From NCBI GenBank assembly GCA_002794775.1, contig NBAY01000002.1, forward strand, positions 1,302,001 to 1,366,000: DNA of 64,000 nt, read 5' to 3'. This DNA is from Porodaedalea pini (Eukaryota > Basidiomycota > Agaricomycetes > Hymenochaetales > Hymenochaetaceae). The notes below the pieces were generated by a model that saw nothing but the letters and a program-made list of their open reading frames with translations, had not been told where the DNA came from and did not search any database. Numbering within the stretch: position 1 is the first letter of the stretch; every line of letters starts with the position of its first letter. This document shows, piece by piece, positions 44,738 through 56,276 of the stretch. The translations under genes were made by a program, and so were the position numbers.

Positions 44738-45980
44738 CGCGACAAGGAAGGAAAAGAGTGCAAAATGGGAGCTGCTTGTCGCGAAAGCTGCTAGTTGTGG
44801 GTTGCATCACTCTGTTGACGTGTACCGGAAGAAGTTGAAGCAGATAATGCTATGGCATGAGGTAAGTTACTTTGCATGTCCGCATCACTCTGTTTTCAGA
44901 TAGACTGAATTATTCTCAGCACCCATAAAAAGCAACGAAAGTCATCCAGAAAGCACTCGAGGGGAGTAATGGTATTGTTATATCTGCTCTCCTCACGCGT
45001 CTCTGTGCCGAACGTGATACATACAAGGAGAAGACAGATGTGGAACGGAAGAAACTAGCGAAGGTAAGTATACTAATTCATTATAATTTTTTACTCGTTC
45101 ACTTAATGAGTCTAATAGAAAGCAGAGGAGGATGCCAAGGGTGGCGAGCTAATCCGCTCACTGTCAATGAAGGGTCAGTGCCAACAGCCGCTTTCTCTCC
45201 TTTCAACAAATAAGGAAGATGAGCCATCTCCGCCTTCTCATGGAGGTAGTGAGATCACTGATAGTGAGGATTGCGCTGCTGACACTGACCCTTTCTTTGA
45301 TGATGATGATGACGATGATGCCAAGCCTGATGAGCCATCTACTCAAGACCCGCCGACAAACAACATTATTCCACAAGCAGACAAATCTGCCTTCAAAGCG
45401 AAGAAGATGGTTGTGCAGGGGTCTGATACTGCATCCAGTGTGATACGGGACAAGCGCAAGGTCACCGATGTCATCGACAGTGAAGATGAGGATGCAAGCT
45501 CCTCTGGCCTACCATCTGCGAGCCAGCGTACATCAAAGCAGCTGCGTTGTGAGGCTGACTCTTTTGAGTCCCTTAAGCACCAGCTTGACTCCGAATCAGC
45601 TAAGACTCGCCTCTTTGAGGCTGAGCTTCTCCAAAAGACCGACGAGCAGCTATCTCTTTCAAGGGACACCATTCATATTCAGAGGCGAAGCTTGCAGGCA
45701 TACGAAAATGCACAGAATTGACTGAGCAGCTTCCATGACCGTTTGCTTCTTGTCTTCGAGCGAATGGCTGCTGCTGCTGGTGCTGCTGCGCCTGCTTCCT
45801 CTGCTCCACCCTAACTTTTCCATCAATTGTTACCCATCTCACCACCCTTTTATATCAAGCATCTTTCTCTTTAGATCAGCATCATATAATTCCTGGTTCT
45901 TGTCTATAATTTACGCTACTTATATTTCTGTATATTGTTGTTTAATAGAATCTAACTATTGTTGCTCGTTTAAAATGATG

Positions 45981-47256
45981 TCAATCATGAAAGTATTCTC
46001 TAAGAGAGGGAGGAGAATAGTTAAAGTACTGTGAGGTCTGGTTAGGATGCAAGCAGTTCCTAGCATTTGTAAGAAGAACTGCAACACGATAATAAAGACC
46101 AATAGGAGAAGAAAGAAGACGTAGCTTCCAGAAAGCATTCAAGAATGGGAAAGTATTAACAATACCTGCAAATCCATGCTCCACCTCAATATGTACTGCT
46201 GCCATGTGTGCATTCCAGTCCTGCTCCTCTAGTGTACGATCTCCAGAACCAGCAAAGGGGCTGAGAATAATTGGGGAAACACCATATGCTGGATCCCCAA
46301 AAATCTGAAAATAACGGTCCTCCACAGGTGTGTCACTGGTCACTCCAGGAACTCGTGCATGCTGTTCAAGCTTTTCCAGAAGCCTGCTTTCAGCAAGAAG
46401 GGCTGGATCTGCATGCCTACCCTCAACCGGTCCATATAAATGTGCAATGAGTCCATTGGGTACCATCAGGGCCTGATACTTCAAGGCATGGTATTTCTTG
46501 TGCCCACTGTATGCAACACATTGATATATCAAAGGACGAGACATGCGCCGGATCGTGCAGTCAATGAGGGCAATGATACGAGGGAGTGGGGCTCCACCTT
46601 CAAAATAGAATGCATTGGCGTATTTGACAAGATTGTCTGGTGAAAAGACACCTATTGTGTCAAAATCAAGGAGGTGTGACCATCGATCATTGAGATACTT
46701 GAAGAGCTCATTTGTAAGAATGGAAATGGCAGTTATGGACCGGTTGTAGAATATAGTGAGAAGATGAAGCTCTCCTGCAGAATGAAGCTTGGCCAAGAGA
46801 AGGCAGAGAGCTTCTATTGCAGGATATATGCAGCGATTTGATGTGATAAACTGAGCTGGGATGTCCAGCACATAAACAAGTGTCTGGAGCTCCCTGAAAG
46901 AAAAACTTAAAAAATAGCTTAGCAAAATATTTGAAATAAGAGTTATTTCAGGCTCACCAAAAGCACCAAATACATTCAGACTTTGGTATCCTCCTCAACC
47001 AATCCTCTGTAATATGCCTTCCAGCAATCCTTGGCTGAGCTTTAAAGTGAGAATAAAAGCGATTTCGAAAGCCAAGTTTACTGTAGGCCAGGTGCAAAGC
47101 CTTCAATTTAAAGAGCTTGTTGGAATAGGCCCTTGGGATAGTGTGTGTGTGTGATGGATAAGCCAATGAAGGAGAGGGTTCTGTAGTATCACCAGTGAGA
47201 ACAGGTATTGCAAGAGCAAAGAGCTGTATCATCTGCTGCAGCTGAGGGTTTGCCAT
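45981..47256 (-). CDS. PIF/Harbinger DDE transposase
   Basis: Two exons (46,958-47,256 and 45,981-46,893) join at GTGAGC...TTTCAG into 403 residues without stops. The DDE_Tnp_4-type nuclease is recognisable: ALIDCTIRRMSRP carries the first catalytic Asp. GHKKYHALKYQALMVPNGLI and GRHADPALLAES carry the second Asp region, IFGDPAYGVSPIILSPF follows, and VEHGFAGIVNTFP carries the Glu. The N-terminal helical part (CIYPAIEALCLLLAKLHSAG) matches the helix-turn-helix region of fungal Harbinger proteins. It would cut and paste this element and related MITEs in the nucleus, normally with the accessory ORF product. The start is the first ATG of the open exon. All sampled catalytic residues are present, so it may be functional. 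Confidence 0.87.
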
Positions 47257-47673
47257 GGTTGATGAGAGCAGAAGGCAAGACGAGAGTCGAGTGGATTGTA
47301 TCTCTTATCAATCAGATCTCTCTATTACCATGTTAGGAAGAAATGATGTCATGAAGTTGTCTTGCAAAAAAACAAGATTGTCTTTTTTTAGTGGTATACT
47401 CTTGCCGGGACAGCAAGTATTCAGCTCTAGAGTGAGTATGACTCAAAAGTCAAAGAAGTGTTACCAAATGCATTCAGGAAGTATAGCTTGAGCTTCGGGA
47501 TGCATGACGGTGGTGATTTGTGGCGATTTGATCTGGATTGGGAAGGTGTTATGCATTGTGACAATATTTTCATTTACATGCCGATCCTCGCATAAACTAA
47601 AGTTTCCTGGCTTCCACGTCATCACAGTTTGATCAGAAGACCTGACCGACTGATATTTCATTACCGTTTGATC

Positions 47674-47690
47674 TGCTAAAGACCTCTATT
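47674..47690 (-). repeat. Harbinger right terminal inverted repeat with ATT duplication
   Basis: TGCTAAAGACCTCT followed by ATT. It is the exact inverse of the left 14-bp terminus. Confidence 0.75.
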
Positions 47691-48022
47691 CTGTTTCTAT
47701 CTTTGACGCTTTCAACATTGCATGTTCCCGAAGCTTATACTCTTTCGCCGAAGATGTATACCGAGATCGGGAAAACTATTTCAAGGTATTCTGAAAATAG
47801 TGAACATGAATATATTGAGTTTAGTGAAGCTCAGATTGAGAATAGTGTCCACTTCGCGCCTGTCATATATTGTATGAATGCCACCAGAAGAGTGAGCATG
47901 ATGGACTCTCCAAGACTGAGAGTAGTTTCTTTGAGTTGAAAGAAGGTATCGGTCAGTTTCAAGTTGTTTATGACTGGAAAATGAGATTACAGTAATCTAG
48001 TGATCGTTGATCAATATAACTT
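47691..48022. other. Spacer between Harbinger and hairpin transposon
   Basis: No gene or clear relic recognised. Confidence 0.35.
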
Positions 48023-48820
48023 CATGGCAGGAAAATCTGGGGTTTTCTGTGAGGGAGGAGTATATCACAGAGTGTTTAGTGGGGCTCATATAATTTTGGC
48101 CAGAAAAGCCTTATATGGATTGTAAGTTCTCAATCAATCAAAATTCACAGAAAGTATGCTTTATGTATCTAAAATTGATGGCCATCAAGAAAAGTATTTC
48201 TGAATTTGGAGTCTGCAATCTCCTTTGCTGAAGGATAAGATAATTCTGGGATTCTGAATCTCCATTGTCAGTAAATCAAGAGAATGGTGGTTATTAGATT
48301 TAGAATCTGTAAAGTCTTGGACACAAAGGAAAGAGGCTCATTGGATTTAAAATCCACATAGACTCCTTGCATGAATGGAAGATCTCTCTTAGATTTGGGA
48401 TCTATGCTGAGTTGATTATGTGCTAATCATGTGAACCATAGATACCAAATCTAAGAGAGATCTTCCATTCATGCAAGGAGTCTATGTGGATTTTAAATCC
48501 AATGAGCCTCTTTCCTTTGTGTCCAAGACTTTACAGATTCTAAATCTAATAACCACCATTCTCTTGATTTACTGACAATGGAGATTCAGAATCCCAGAAT
48601 TATCTTATCCTTCAGCAAAGGAGATTGCAGACTCCAAATTCAGAAATACTTTTCTTGATGGCCATCAATTTTAGATACATAAAGCATACTTTCTGTGAAT
48701 TTTGATTGATTGAGAACTTACAATCCATATAAGGCTTTTCTGGCCAAAATTATATGAGCCCCACTAAACACTCTGTGATATACTCCTCCCTCACGGAAAA
48801 CCCCGGATTTTCCTGCCATG
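48023..48820. mobile_element. 798-bp near-perfect palindromic (hairpin) transposon
   Basis: The whole element is an inverted repeat: arms 48,023-48,406 and 48,437-48,820 (384 bp each) surround a 30-bp loop. By eye the arms differ at only about three positions. Two of these are CpG in the right arm against TpG in the left (TCCGGGG/TCTGGGG and TTCCGTG/TTCTGTG). The ends (CATGGCAGGAAAATC) and the next roughly 90 bases match the terminal repeats of the element at 9,430-10,829. CTT direct repeats (48,020-48,022 and 48,821-48,823) are the 3-bp target duplication. It has no coding capacity. A transcript across it would form a roughly 380-bp double-stranded RNA. Confidence 0.9.
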
Positions 48821-48824
48821 CTTA

Positions 48825-49449
48825 AGGTAGAGGAAAGTTAAACTTGACAAGCTTGTCACATCAATGTCACAGACTTAAACTTTATTTGACTTCCCCATTA
48901 GGAAGGACCCTGGCAGCAAAAATTGTGAGGTTGAAAAACTTTTTTTTTGGAGGACTGCCGGAATGTCAAAGTGCATTGTAGATACATGCCGGCAGTAGCC
49001 ATCTCAGCTAAAATCCTCTCATTTAAGACCCTGTGACCATTGATACTGCCTATTAACCCACTGAGCTTGAGTACCACTCAGTCCTTTGCATTAGTGACAT
49101 AATAAATTACTATATTTGGAAACTATTTGTCAAACGGAGTTAGCCGAGAGCGGCAAAAATCTCAAGGTCAGAATTTTCAAAGTTTGTCAGAATGCTGCTC
49201 ATTTGATTCTATGATGTTTGGAACAAAAAAGTCTTTTTCCTAAAATCGCTTGACCAAAACTGCATTTTTTTTGAAAAATAAAAACATACATCTGTAGCTA
49301 TCAGGAAGGCCAAGAGAACTATGAGGCCGAAATGTGAGTTTGTGTCCATTTGAAAAGTTTATTTTGTCATCATTGTGTGTCACTAGAAAAGGAAAGTGAG
49401 ATCAGTGCCACGCGCGTCACAGCTTGTTGAGTTTAACTTTCCTCTACCT
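48825..49449. mobile_element. 625-bp TA-flanked MITE
   Basis: Inverted termini AGGTAGAGGAAAGTTAAACT and their complement lie at 48,825 and 49,449, with TA on both sides, as for Tc1/mariner-like elements. The interior is AT-rich and non-coding. The hairpin element is inserted directly beside its left end. Confidence 0.75.
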
Positions 49450-49565
49450 TATAAGCATCAAGCTGTCGGCGCCGATCACTAAACTTTGGCGTGTCACGGA
49501 TACTATCGCGTCAGCCCTGTTCGGTTTACACCCTCTTGCATCGCACTCCAAGTGCATTTGCCACA

Positions 49566-52500
49566 ATGGCAGATTCTGAAAAGAAAGAGCCAGCTGCCAA
49601 CGACACGAGTAGAGAGCCAACGACGCGCTCTGAGTCTAGGTCGAAAGCTGCCGTTGAACCTACTCACTCAATAACTTCACGCGTTTTGGGTGTATTTCCT
49701 CCATGGGTCGGCGACAACTTGTGTTCTGTACGCTCTTGGAAGACGCTTGCACGATGCTGGGTTGCGACTTGGGCCTCGCTCATCGTCATCCTGCCTACCA
49801 AGTCGTTGACGACGCTCGGGAATATGTACGTACTGTTGCAGTTAATTTCTAATACTCATACTAATTTCAACTTCTGAAGAGCATTCTTCTGTCTTCTGGG
49901 ATCGCTCATGATGCCGCCCAATCTGCCCGTGCAGATGTTCATCTTCGTGAGTGCTCCATTAAATCCAAGGGCTCTCCCAACACAAAACTAAAGTAACAGC
50001 TTGTCAGGTTATCTCGCTCATCATACTCGGTCAACTTTTCGGGTGGGCATTGGGTGCGGCAACTATGAAGGCGGCGGTGACTGCTCGGAGTCAAATCTTG
50101 CTTCGCTCGACTTATGAGACGGCTGAACAATCGTATGTTTCACGCATTCTGATCAGCCCTGCCGCTCCTCACGTCCTACTGCAGAGCGGCGACTGCAGCA
50201 AATCCGGACGCTGCTTTCAAGCTTGAAATCTTCCAAGGTGTTTTCTTGGACGCCCGGTAGGTCAGAATATCTGATTAAACAATCGTATTTTGTTCATGTC
50301 CTTTCAGATCGAGTGTTGTATTCGGAGTAATGTTTGGTGTCTTCTCCTTCTTGCTTGCCCTTGCAAGATCCTATAGGCCGCGGTTGATTTTGTTCTTCAC
50401 TTTTGCTCAGATCTTCCTTGACATATTCTGTGTAAGTTGTATATCTCATGCAGCTCATGCGCGATAAGCTGATGCAGGCTGCATTTTAGACGTTCGGGCC
50501 GCTATTTCCGAACACGCAGTACACTATTCTCTCGTCCATGCTGATATCTATGGGGGTATATATGGCCATTGGTATCGTATGCTGCGTGTTTATATTTCCA
50601 GAAACGATGAACCACTCCTACCTGGCCCTTGTGACAAAGGTCTTGGGCGATTTGAAAAGCTACGGCCAGTTGTACGGAACTGTATTGGAGCTCTTACCAG
50701 AGGAGATAGCTGACGATCCGGATGGAGTTGTTGACCGGTGTGTCAAACAGCGTATCGGGTTGATTCTCAGCATGCGGGAATGTAAGTTCTGCCAACAAAG
50801 GATTTCGATCTTCCTTGCTGATAGACTCTATAGTGCAGCAAAAGAGTGGTTTGATAGATGCCGAATTCAGTTTTGGGCGCTGGAATGGATCTGATGCAAG
50901 GTGACGGGTTTCACACTCGAGCTGTCGTATATTGTACTTATTGTTTTGATCCCCTCAGGGCACTGGAAGAGCCTCTTGGTGCTCTCATCGCCCGCATGGG
51001 AAGCTTTTATTCCTTCCCAAAACTTCTAAGCATAAGTTCTTCTCGTTCTCTCTCTCGGTCGACGACGAATTCAGGGGAGAATCATGGAGATTCTGTCGCC
51101 TCGAGTATTCACTCGGCTGAGGAGATTGCGGGCGACACGGAGCTCATTCGTCAGCTCAATTCTCGCCGTTATGCACTCGAGAGTGAGAACAACGTACGGA
51201 TGTCAGATATATTACCTCTGCTTTTCAGTTCGACAGTTGAGCTTCGTGAAGCATGCGTGGACACACTCGAGACGGCGCAGGATATGATACGGCTAACAAA
51301 CAGCGGGAGATGGACCCGCGGTTCACAAGCTCTCGTCGAGAAAGAAGCGGCTTTGGACAAGGCACTTGAGCGCCTGCGTACGAGCGCAGAGGCGTACAAG
51401 TCGAAGGATCGCTTGATGGTCATCGAGCCATTCTTACCACTGTTGCGCGCAGCCGACGAAGACCAGCATTCGCGCAAACAGCTACCGCTACGTCCACTTA
51501 TCGTGGCATCTTCATTTGCCGCACAGCTTGTCGTAACTATTGATGGGCTCATCGACTTGCTCGAGGTCATTCAGAAAACGGCGCATAAGCGGCAGAAGGC
51601 CCGATTGTGGGCTCCGAGCAGCCTGAGGGCGCTCGGGAATTTTATACTCAGAAGGGAGAAGGGTAGCACAATCGAAAGAGCGCTCGGGGAGAATACGGAC
51701 ATGGAGTTGGATGAGGAGGAGCAGGAAGAGGAAGCGCCCTTTAGTAAGTCTGAATCAGCATGAAATGAGACTAGACATTTTCAGTCTGATTCTGGTAAAG
51801 GACTTGACCCGGACAGCAGGCCACCGGCAAATATCCTTCAAAAAATTATGAACGCAGTTCACTCGGTTTACAAATGGGGCAAGACTCCACAAGCAATCGT
51901 ATGTAAAGTCTCTCCAAGCAACATTAATGGCTAGATTCACCTTTTTACCTAGTTTGCAACGAAGTATGCAATACTTTCTGTTCTTCTTTGGCTTCCCGCA
52001 GTCATGCGCTCCTCAGCGAGTAAGTGAGCAACATGGAATAATGGAAGACTTCTCTTGACGTATACAAATAGACTTCTACTACGTCGAGAAAGGCGTCTGG
52101 TATGCCATTTTTCTCTTTGATACTGTACTGAACTTATTTATATCTGCTAGGGCATTGATCATGGCACAAACGTCGATAAATGTTTATGCATCCGATTCAA
52201 TATACAGGTACTTCGTCTGCCGCATGCTCCATTGGGTTCCCACTTATGGACTACGATAGTATGGTCACCCGATGTCTAGGCACATTCGTAGGCTTGATCG
52301 TTGGTCTGCTTGTGTGGTACATAGGCGAGTCAGAACAAATCACATTGGTACTGTTAGGTCTAACCTAGGAAATATGATACACAGGCAATGGAAGTGGGCA
52401 CGGCAATCCTTACGGTCTCGCGGCTTCGTACGGAGTACTCGTCATTCCTGTCCTTTTTGTCCGCATCAACGCTCCTCCAATCCTTTTGCAGCCCGTGATC

Positions 52501-53818
52501 ATGTTTAATGTGCGTCTCTCTAAGCTGACGAGAATGTTGTTTTAGATACTGATGAACCCTGATCAGGCGACGCTTGCACTAATAGCGGGCTACAGTTGGA
52601 TTGATGCGAAGTTGAATGGTGAGTTTTCTGAATAGTGGCGCACATTTTGATGCGTTGACTCATTAATAACCAGTTGTTGGCAATCCGGGAATTGGATGGC
52701 CCATTGCATGGAAACGTTTCGTGCTCGTCATTATTGGTATACTCCATCAGATGACGGCATAATTAATGACTGACAAAAAAATGCAAGGGGTTACTGCTGG
52801 TGCTATCATGATGATGATCCCCCCCGTGTCAGGTCGAAAGGCAGTCCGTCTTCAGAATGCAACGCTTATCAACGAGTTGTCAAGTCTCTACTCGTCACTT
52901 ATGTCCGTTTGGATTACAGAGGAAGAAACAAAAACCCAGCCTGATGATCTCAGAAACGGACAGTCGCAGGCGGACGGTGTTGACAAAGAGACTGGAGCCG
53001 GGAGCAAGTCGATAGCTCCATCGACAGCTCCTACCGTAAAGCCTGGATGGACCATACCGCTCCGTAAGCGCGTACTTGCGTTGGCGGAGCAGCTTCAATC
53101 GATGCAAGCACAGACTGCAATGGCAAAATTTGAGGGGAACATTAGAGGCGCATGGCCAGCGGAAGAATACAGGAAATTGCTTGAACAAGAGGCGGATATG
53201 CTAGCAGCTTTCGGGCAGGTAGATCGATCCCAATGCGTGTATTGATTCCTTTTGACTCATTGATCCTTAGCTGTCTAGTGCTTTGCAACATCTGGATCCC
53301 ACTTGGAGAGCGTCCTTAAATAGCAGGACAATGATCTTGAACCCAAACTTCGTACGTCACAAACTTCACTTTGGCTCTGATAGTACAGCTTAGTTCTATC
53401 GCTCTCAGATCACCGACGTCATGTCCATCTTTGCGCTTGTGTCTCAATCGCTGCGTACGGGGGAGCCCGTGCACCAGGTCCTACCAACGTCACTTCTTGA
53501 TCGTCTCCTGTATCATCACACGCATGACGTGCTCGCGCGCAGGGATCAGATGCCTCTTGAAAATATCAGTTACGTCGAACGCGTAAATTCAATGGAATTC
53601 ATCTTCTTCGCGACTGGCGTCACGGCGGTTTCTCAAGTCATCCGAGTACGTCCGACGCTCAGCGAATAGCTCCTTCTCATTTGACTGACAAAACTAATCT
53701 TTTGCTCTAGTCGCTGGATGAGATGCACCGAATTACGCGGAGGCTCTGTGGCGAGGTGCCGTTCCGAGGTTTCAATGAGTGGAAGAATGATTATGATCAA
53801 GCATTCCGATCTGTATAA
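49566..53818 (+). CDS. Aromatic-acid-exporter-like (FUSC/ArAE) multi-pass membrane protein
   Basis: A multi-exon gene from the ATG at 49,566 (MADSEKKEPAAND) to the stop at 53,816-53,818 (FRGFNEWKNDYDQAFRSV). Good GT-AG introns link the blocks. After a hydrophilic start comes a six-helix bundle (WKTLARCWVATWASLIVILP, FCLLGSLMMPPNLPVQMFIF, VISLIILGQLFGWALGA, SVVFGVMFGVFSFLLALA, LISMGVYMAIGIVCCVFIFP). A long helical cytoplasmic domain (VKQRIGLIL to about 51,760) follows, then a second membrane bundle (FYYVEKGVWALIMAQ, GTFVGLIVGLLVWYIG, GVTAGAIMMMIPPVS) and a C-terminal domain. This matches fungal ArAE_2/DUF2421 proteins related to bacterial fusaric-acid and aromatic-acid exporters and plant aluminium-activated malate transporters. 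Substrate is unknown. About ten or more introns are implied; several exon edges, mainly between 51,740 and 52,760, are not fixed here. Confidence 0.82.
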
Positions 53819-54153
53819 GTTATTTATTTATTCTCATATCCATCTCGCTTGGATATAAAATATCCGAGTTTTAAATGTCTGTATTTCTGCTCTTGCTCCA
53901 CCCCTAACTCCTTTCACACCCTTTTTCATTTGTATGCGGTCGCCTTTACCGTGATCCGTAGTGCGCATTCAAGTTTGCAGAAATGGTATTCCGTATAACT
54001 TTTCACTTGCATTAATATTGTCCATCATCGCACCTTATTGTCTGTATCGCTCACCCCAGCATGTAATTAAGGCTCTTCATTAGTGTCTTAGCTGCATGAG
54101 AGCTGAAACAAATCGACGCAAATGTACAGTTACTACAAAAAAAAACAATACTA
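53819..54153. other. Convergent 3' region of ArAE-like and sorting nexin genes
   Basis: Tail-to-tail AT-rich DNA without a gene. Confidence 0.5.
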
Positions 54154-56019
54154 TTAGACATCAACTCGTATGCGTTGAAGAATAGGAATAATCCGTTCCC
54201 ATTCCTCGATGGACTGCAGGAGATGTGGCAGTTAGATAGAGTCCAAAAAGAAAGGAAGTAAATCATACCGATTTGTACATATCTATCTGACCATCCGCGA
54301 GGGAACCCAACATTTCCTTCATCTCCGTTTCCTTTGCTCGCTGGAAAATGGCCTGCTCCTTCAGCGTCTCGTCGCTAAAAGCCTCGGAAGTCTCGTGCGC
54401 AGTGCTCACTGCTTCTTGCAACTAAGAAAAGACTTTCAATTACAGGTACGCAAGAAAACTACCAAAAACGCACCTCCTTTATCTTTGTCTCCAGCTTCTT
54501 CATGCGCTCTACTCGACTCCGGTCATCGTCCGCCCCACGTAATGCGTCGACTCTATCTCGCAGGTAAGCGCTGAGACCAAGACCAGTGCTGCCCGCCCGT
54601 CCCGCGATGACTGCAGACAGTCTATCACGCTCGAGAGTGACACCAGACAAGTAATTGGACAGTTCTTCAAAGTCAAGCTGCTTCTGATCGCGCAGCCTCA
54701 GCACAGCACGATGAGCATGTGAATAGGCAATGAGTGACCGTAATTGCGTGAGGAATGGATCAGTTGTCGATGTCGTCTATACGTACTTCAGAATAACGAA
54801 GAGCTCAGATTACATATGACATCAACGTACCTGATGTCGCAATAGCGCCGAAAACTCGAGCAAAGTGTTCGAGAAATGATTGAGCGGGTCCGTGATCCCA
54901 GACTCCAGGAATCCAAGACCCTGGACTGCAACGGCAAGGTCGTGGTAGTCCGAGGAAAGGTCTTCGCCAACAGATTCAGGGTTGCCATCTCTTTAGCCTC
55001 AGACAAACGCAGCACAGATGCACGACGGTGCACTAGATGATGTACTCACCACTTGTGCGCGTACGTAGCCGGTTCCAGATGCGCTCGGAGGAATGCAGGC
55101 CTTCCTCGGATTTGTCAACGCCGTCTCGCATGGCAAGAAATCGCTCGTCCGGTTTGCGCAGCTTTGCAAACGCGTTGAGGAGTGTGTCAGAGATGTTGTC
55201 TAGGACACCTGGGCTAGACTCCGGCCCTGTTGGAGGGTGCGCGACATGTTGGTGCATTGTTACGTGCTGCCAAAAAAAACAACTTTGAATTATATAGACA
55301 TTCTGTAGGTACGAGTCGCGTACCCATTCCGTTGACTCGAAGAACGCTCGGACAAGGGTGCTTCGCTGTAAAGTCGGGTGACGAGACAAACGCTTCAGAA
55401 ACAGCTCAAGACTAGAATACAATGAGTCTTAACAACTAATCGAAGAGTATGGCATACTCACTCTTGTCGACGACGCTCAAGGAACTCCGGACTGAATCTG
55501 TCTCCGGTGACGTATTCTGAATGAGAATGAGGCAAGCGACTGGACGCATAGTATTAGATGCTCTTAAACATACCAAGTCGATGTTTCTCAGGCAGCGGTG
55601 GCACAACACATGCAGGGAAATCTTTGACGAGATGTTCCCTCAGAAAGACAAAGTCCTGGAACCGCCTTCGCGCCGAAGGATTCGGAGTTGAGAAGATAGG
55701 AAGATTGGTCTTACGCACAGTCAGCTACAAAGGTGAACATTGGACGGAATAGTGGGAAGCTCACCTTAGCAGAAACAAGATAAGAGACGTATGCATCTTT
55801 CGTCTCTCCAAGTTCCTTTATGGGATCTTGAACACTTGTGATGAGGTAGCCCTCCCACTTGGGGTCGTGAGGGCCGCGCTCTTCTGCAGCATCTTCTGGG
55901 TCGGTGCTCTGCTTGAAGCCAGGGCCGGCTGTTGGAGCTGGTACTTCAGCAGCATGGTATCCAGCAGATGGCGTCTCCCATGCGACACTCTCAAACACGT
56001 CTTCGTCGTCTCCGAGCAT
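54154..56019 (-). CDS. SNX4: Sorting nexin-4 (PX-BAR protein)
   Basis: The start is the ATG at 56,017-56,019 (MLGDDEDVFESVAWE) and the stop TAA is at 54,154-54,156. The first exons are 55,765-56,019 and 55,724 downward. An acidic N-terminus is followed by a PX domain: LITSVQDPIKE, RRFQDFVFLREHLVKDFP, the phosphoinositide-contact PPLPEKHRLEYVTGDRFSPEF and ERRRQELELFLKRLSRHP. A helical BAR domain then runs to the C-terminus (SSERIWNRLRTRTS, DYHDLAVAVQGLGFLESGI, LRLRDQKQLDFEELSNYLSG, KAKETEMKEMLG-like helices), ending SIEEWERIIPILQRIRVDV. Snx4/Atg24 binds PI3P and recycles cargo from endosomes and vacuole, and supports selective autophagy. At least eight short introns are visible. It is divergent from RPB2 with 257 bp between start codons. 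Confidence 0.9.
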
Positions 56020-56276
56020 AGTTCCGGTAAGTTCTAGTGGAGTCTGGCAGAGTCAAGAGAAGTGCTCAGGCGGAACGACGTGCCGTACGTAAGCAAGTTG
56101 CTTCCAAACTCTCTCTGACTTGTTTGACGAAGCGTCTGAGTGGCTTCAACGCGAACGTTCATCACCCTCGAACGTATCCCAGTCGCTTCTTGGTTATACT
56201 CGTTGGTCGGTGTCTCTGTCGTAGCGGAGGATCTAATTTCTTCTGAAGATTTGTTGATCATCTTGAGTTGCCAGCA
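56020..56276. promoter_or_regulatory. Shared divergent promoter of SNX4 and RPB2
   Basis: 257 bp separate the two start codons. No TATA box stands out; a pyrimidine-rich plus-strand stretch precedes RPB2. Promoter role is inferred from position. Confidence 0.6.

Larger units (their letters stand above)
37457..45814 (+). pseudogene. Harbinger accessory ORF split by the chromovirus
   Basis: The first part (37,457-37,760) starts MAGQPTSQPQPPSPS and reaches LARIAVDINLFGA. Removing the retrotransposon and one CGCGA copy restores the frame exactly: ...NLFGA continues as TRKEKSAKWELLVAKAAS and on to KLKQIMLWHE, ending at the donor at 44,862. Later exons (about 44,933-45,063 and 45,121-45,721) give KKAEEDAKGGELI, an acidic DDDDDDD tract and a helical end. 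This partner of the transposase is usually a Myb/SANT-like DNA-binding protein; here the W-x-L-V pattern is suggestive only. Two further lesions are a TAA in the presumed second exon near 44,930 and a TGA at 45,719-45,721, beyond which the frame stays open to 45,814 (FHDRLLLVFERM). The TGA could come from CGA by CpG deamination. Confidence 0.7.
37244..47687. mobile_element. PIF/Harbinger-type DNA transposon, interrupted by a retrotransposon
   Basis: Terminal inverted repeats AGAGGTCTTTAGCA (37,244-37,257) and its complement (47,674-47,687) are flanked by ATT direct repeats. Between them are a DDE transposase on the minus strand (45,981-47,256) and an accessory ORF on the plus strand, converging. 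This two-gene layout is standard for PIF/Harbinger. Without the nested chromovirus and its duplicated CGCGA the element would be about 3.46 kb. The transposase frame is intact, whereas the accessory frame is broken, so the copy is probably not autonomous. Superfamily assignment rests on the transposase type and 3-bp duplication. Confidence 0.85.

Noticed and set aside
48023..48820. The hairpin as a host microRNA gene.
   Set aside because: Target duplication and shared terminal repeats with another element show it is a transposon; any small-RNA role would be secondary.
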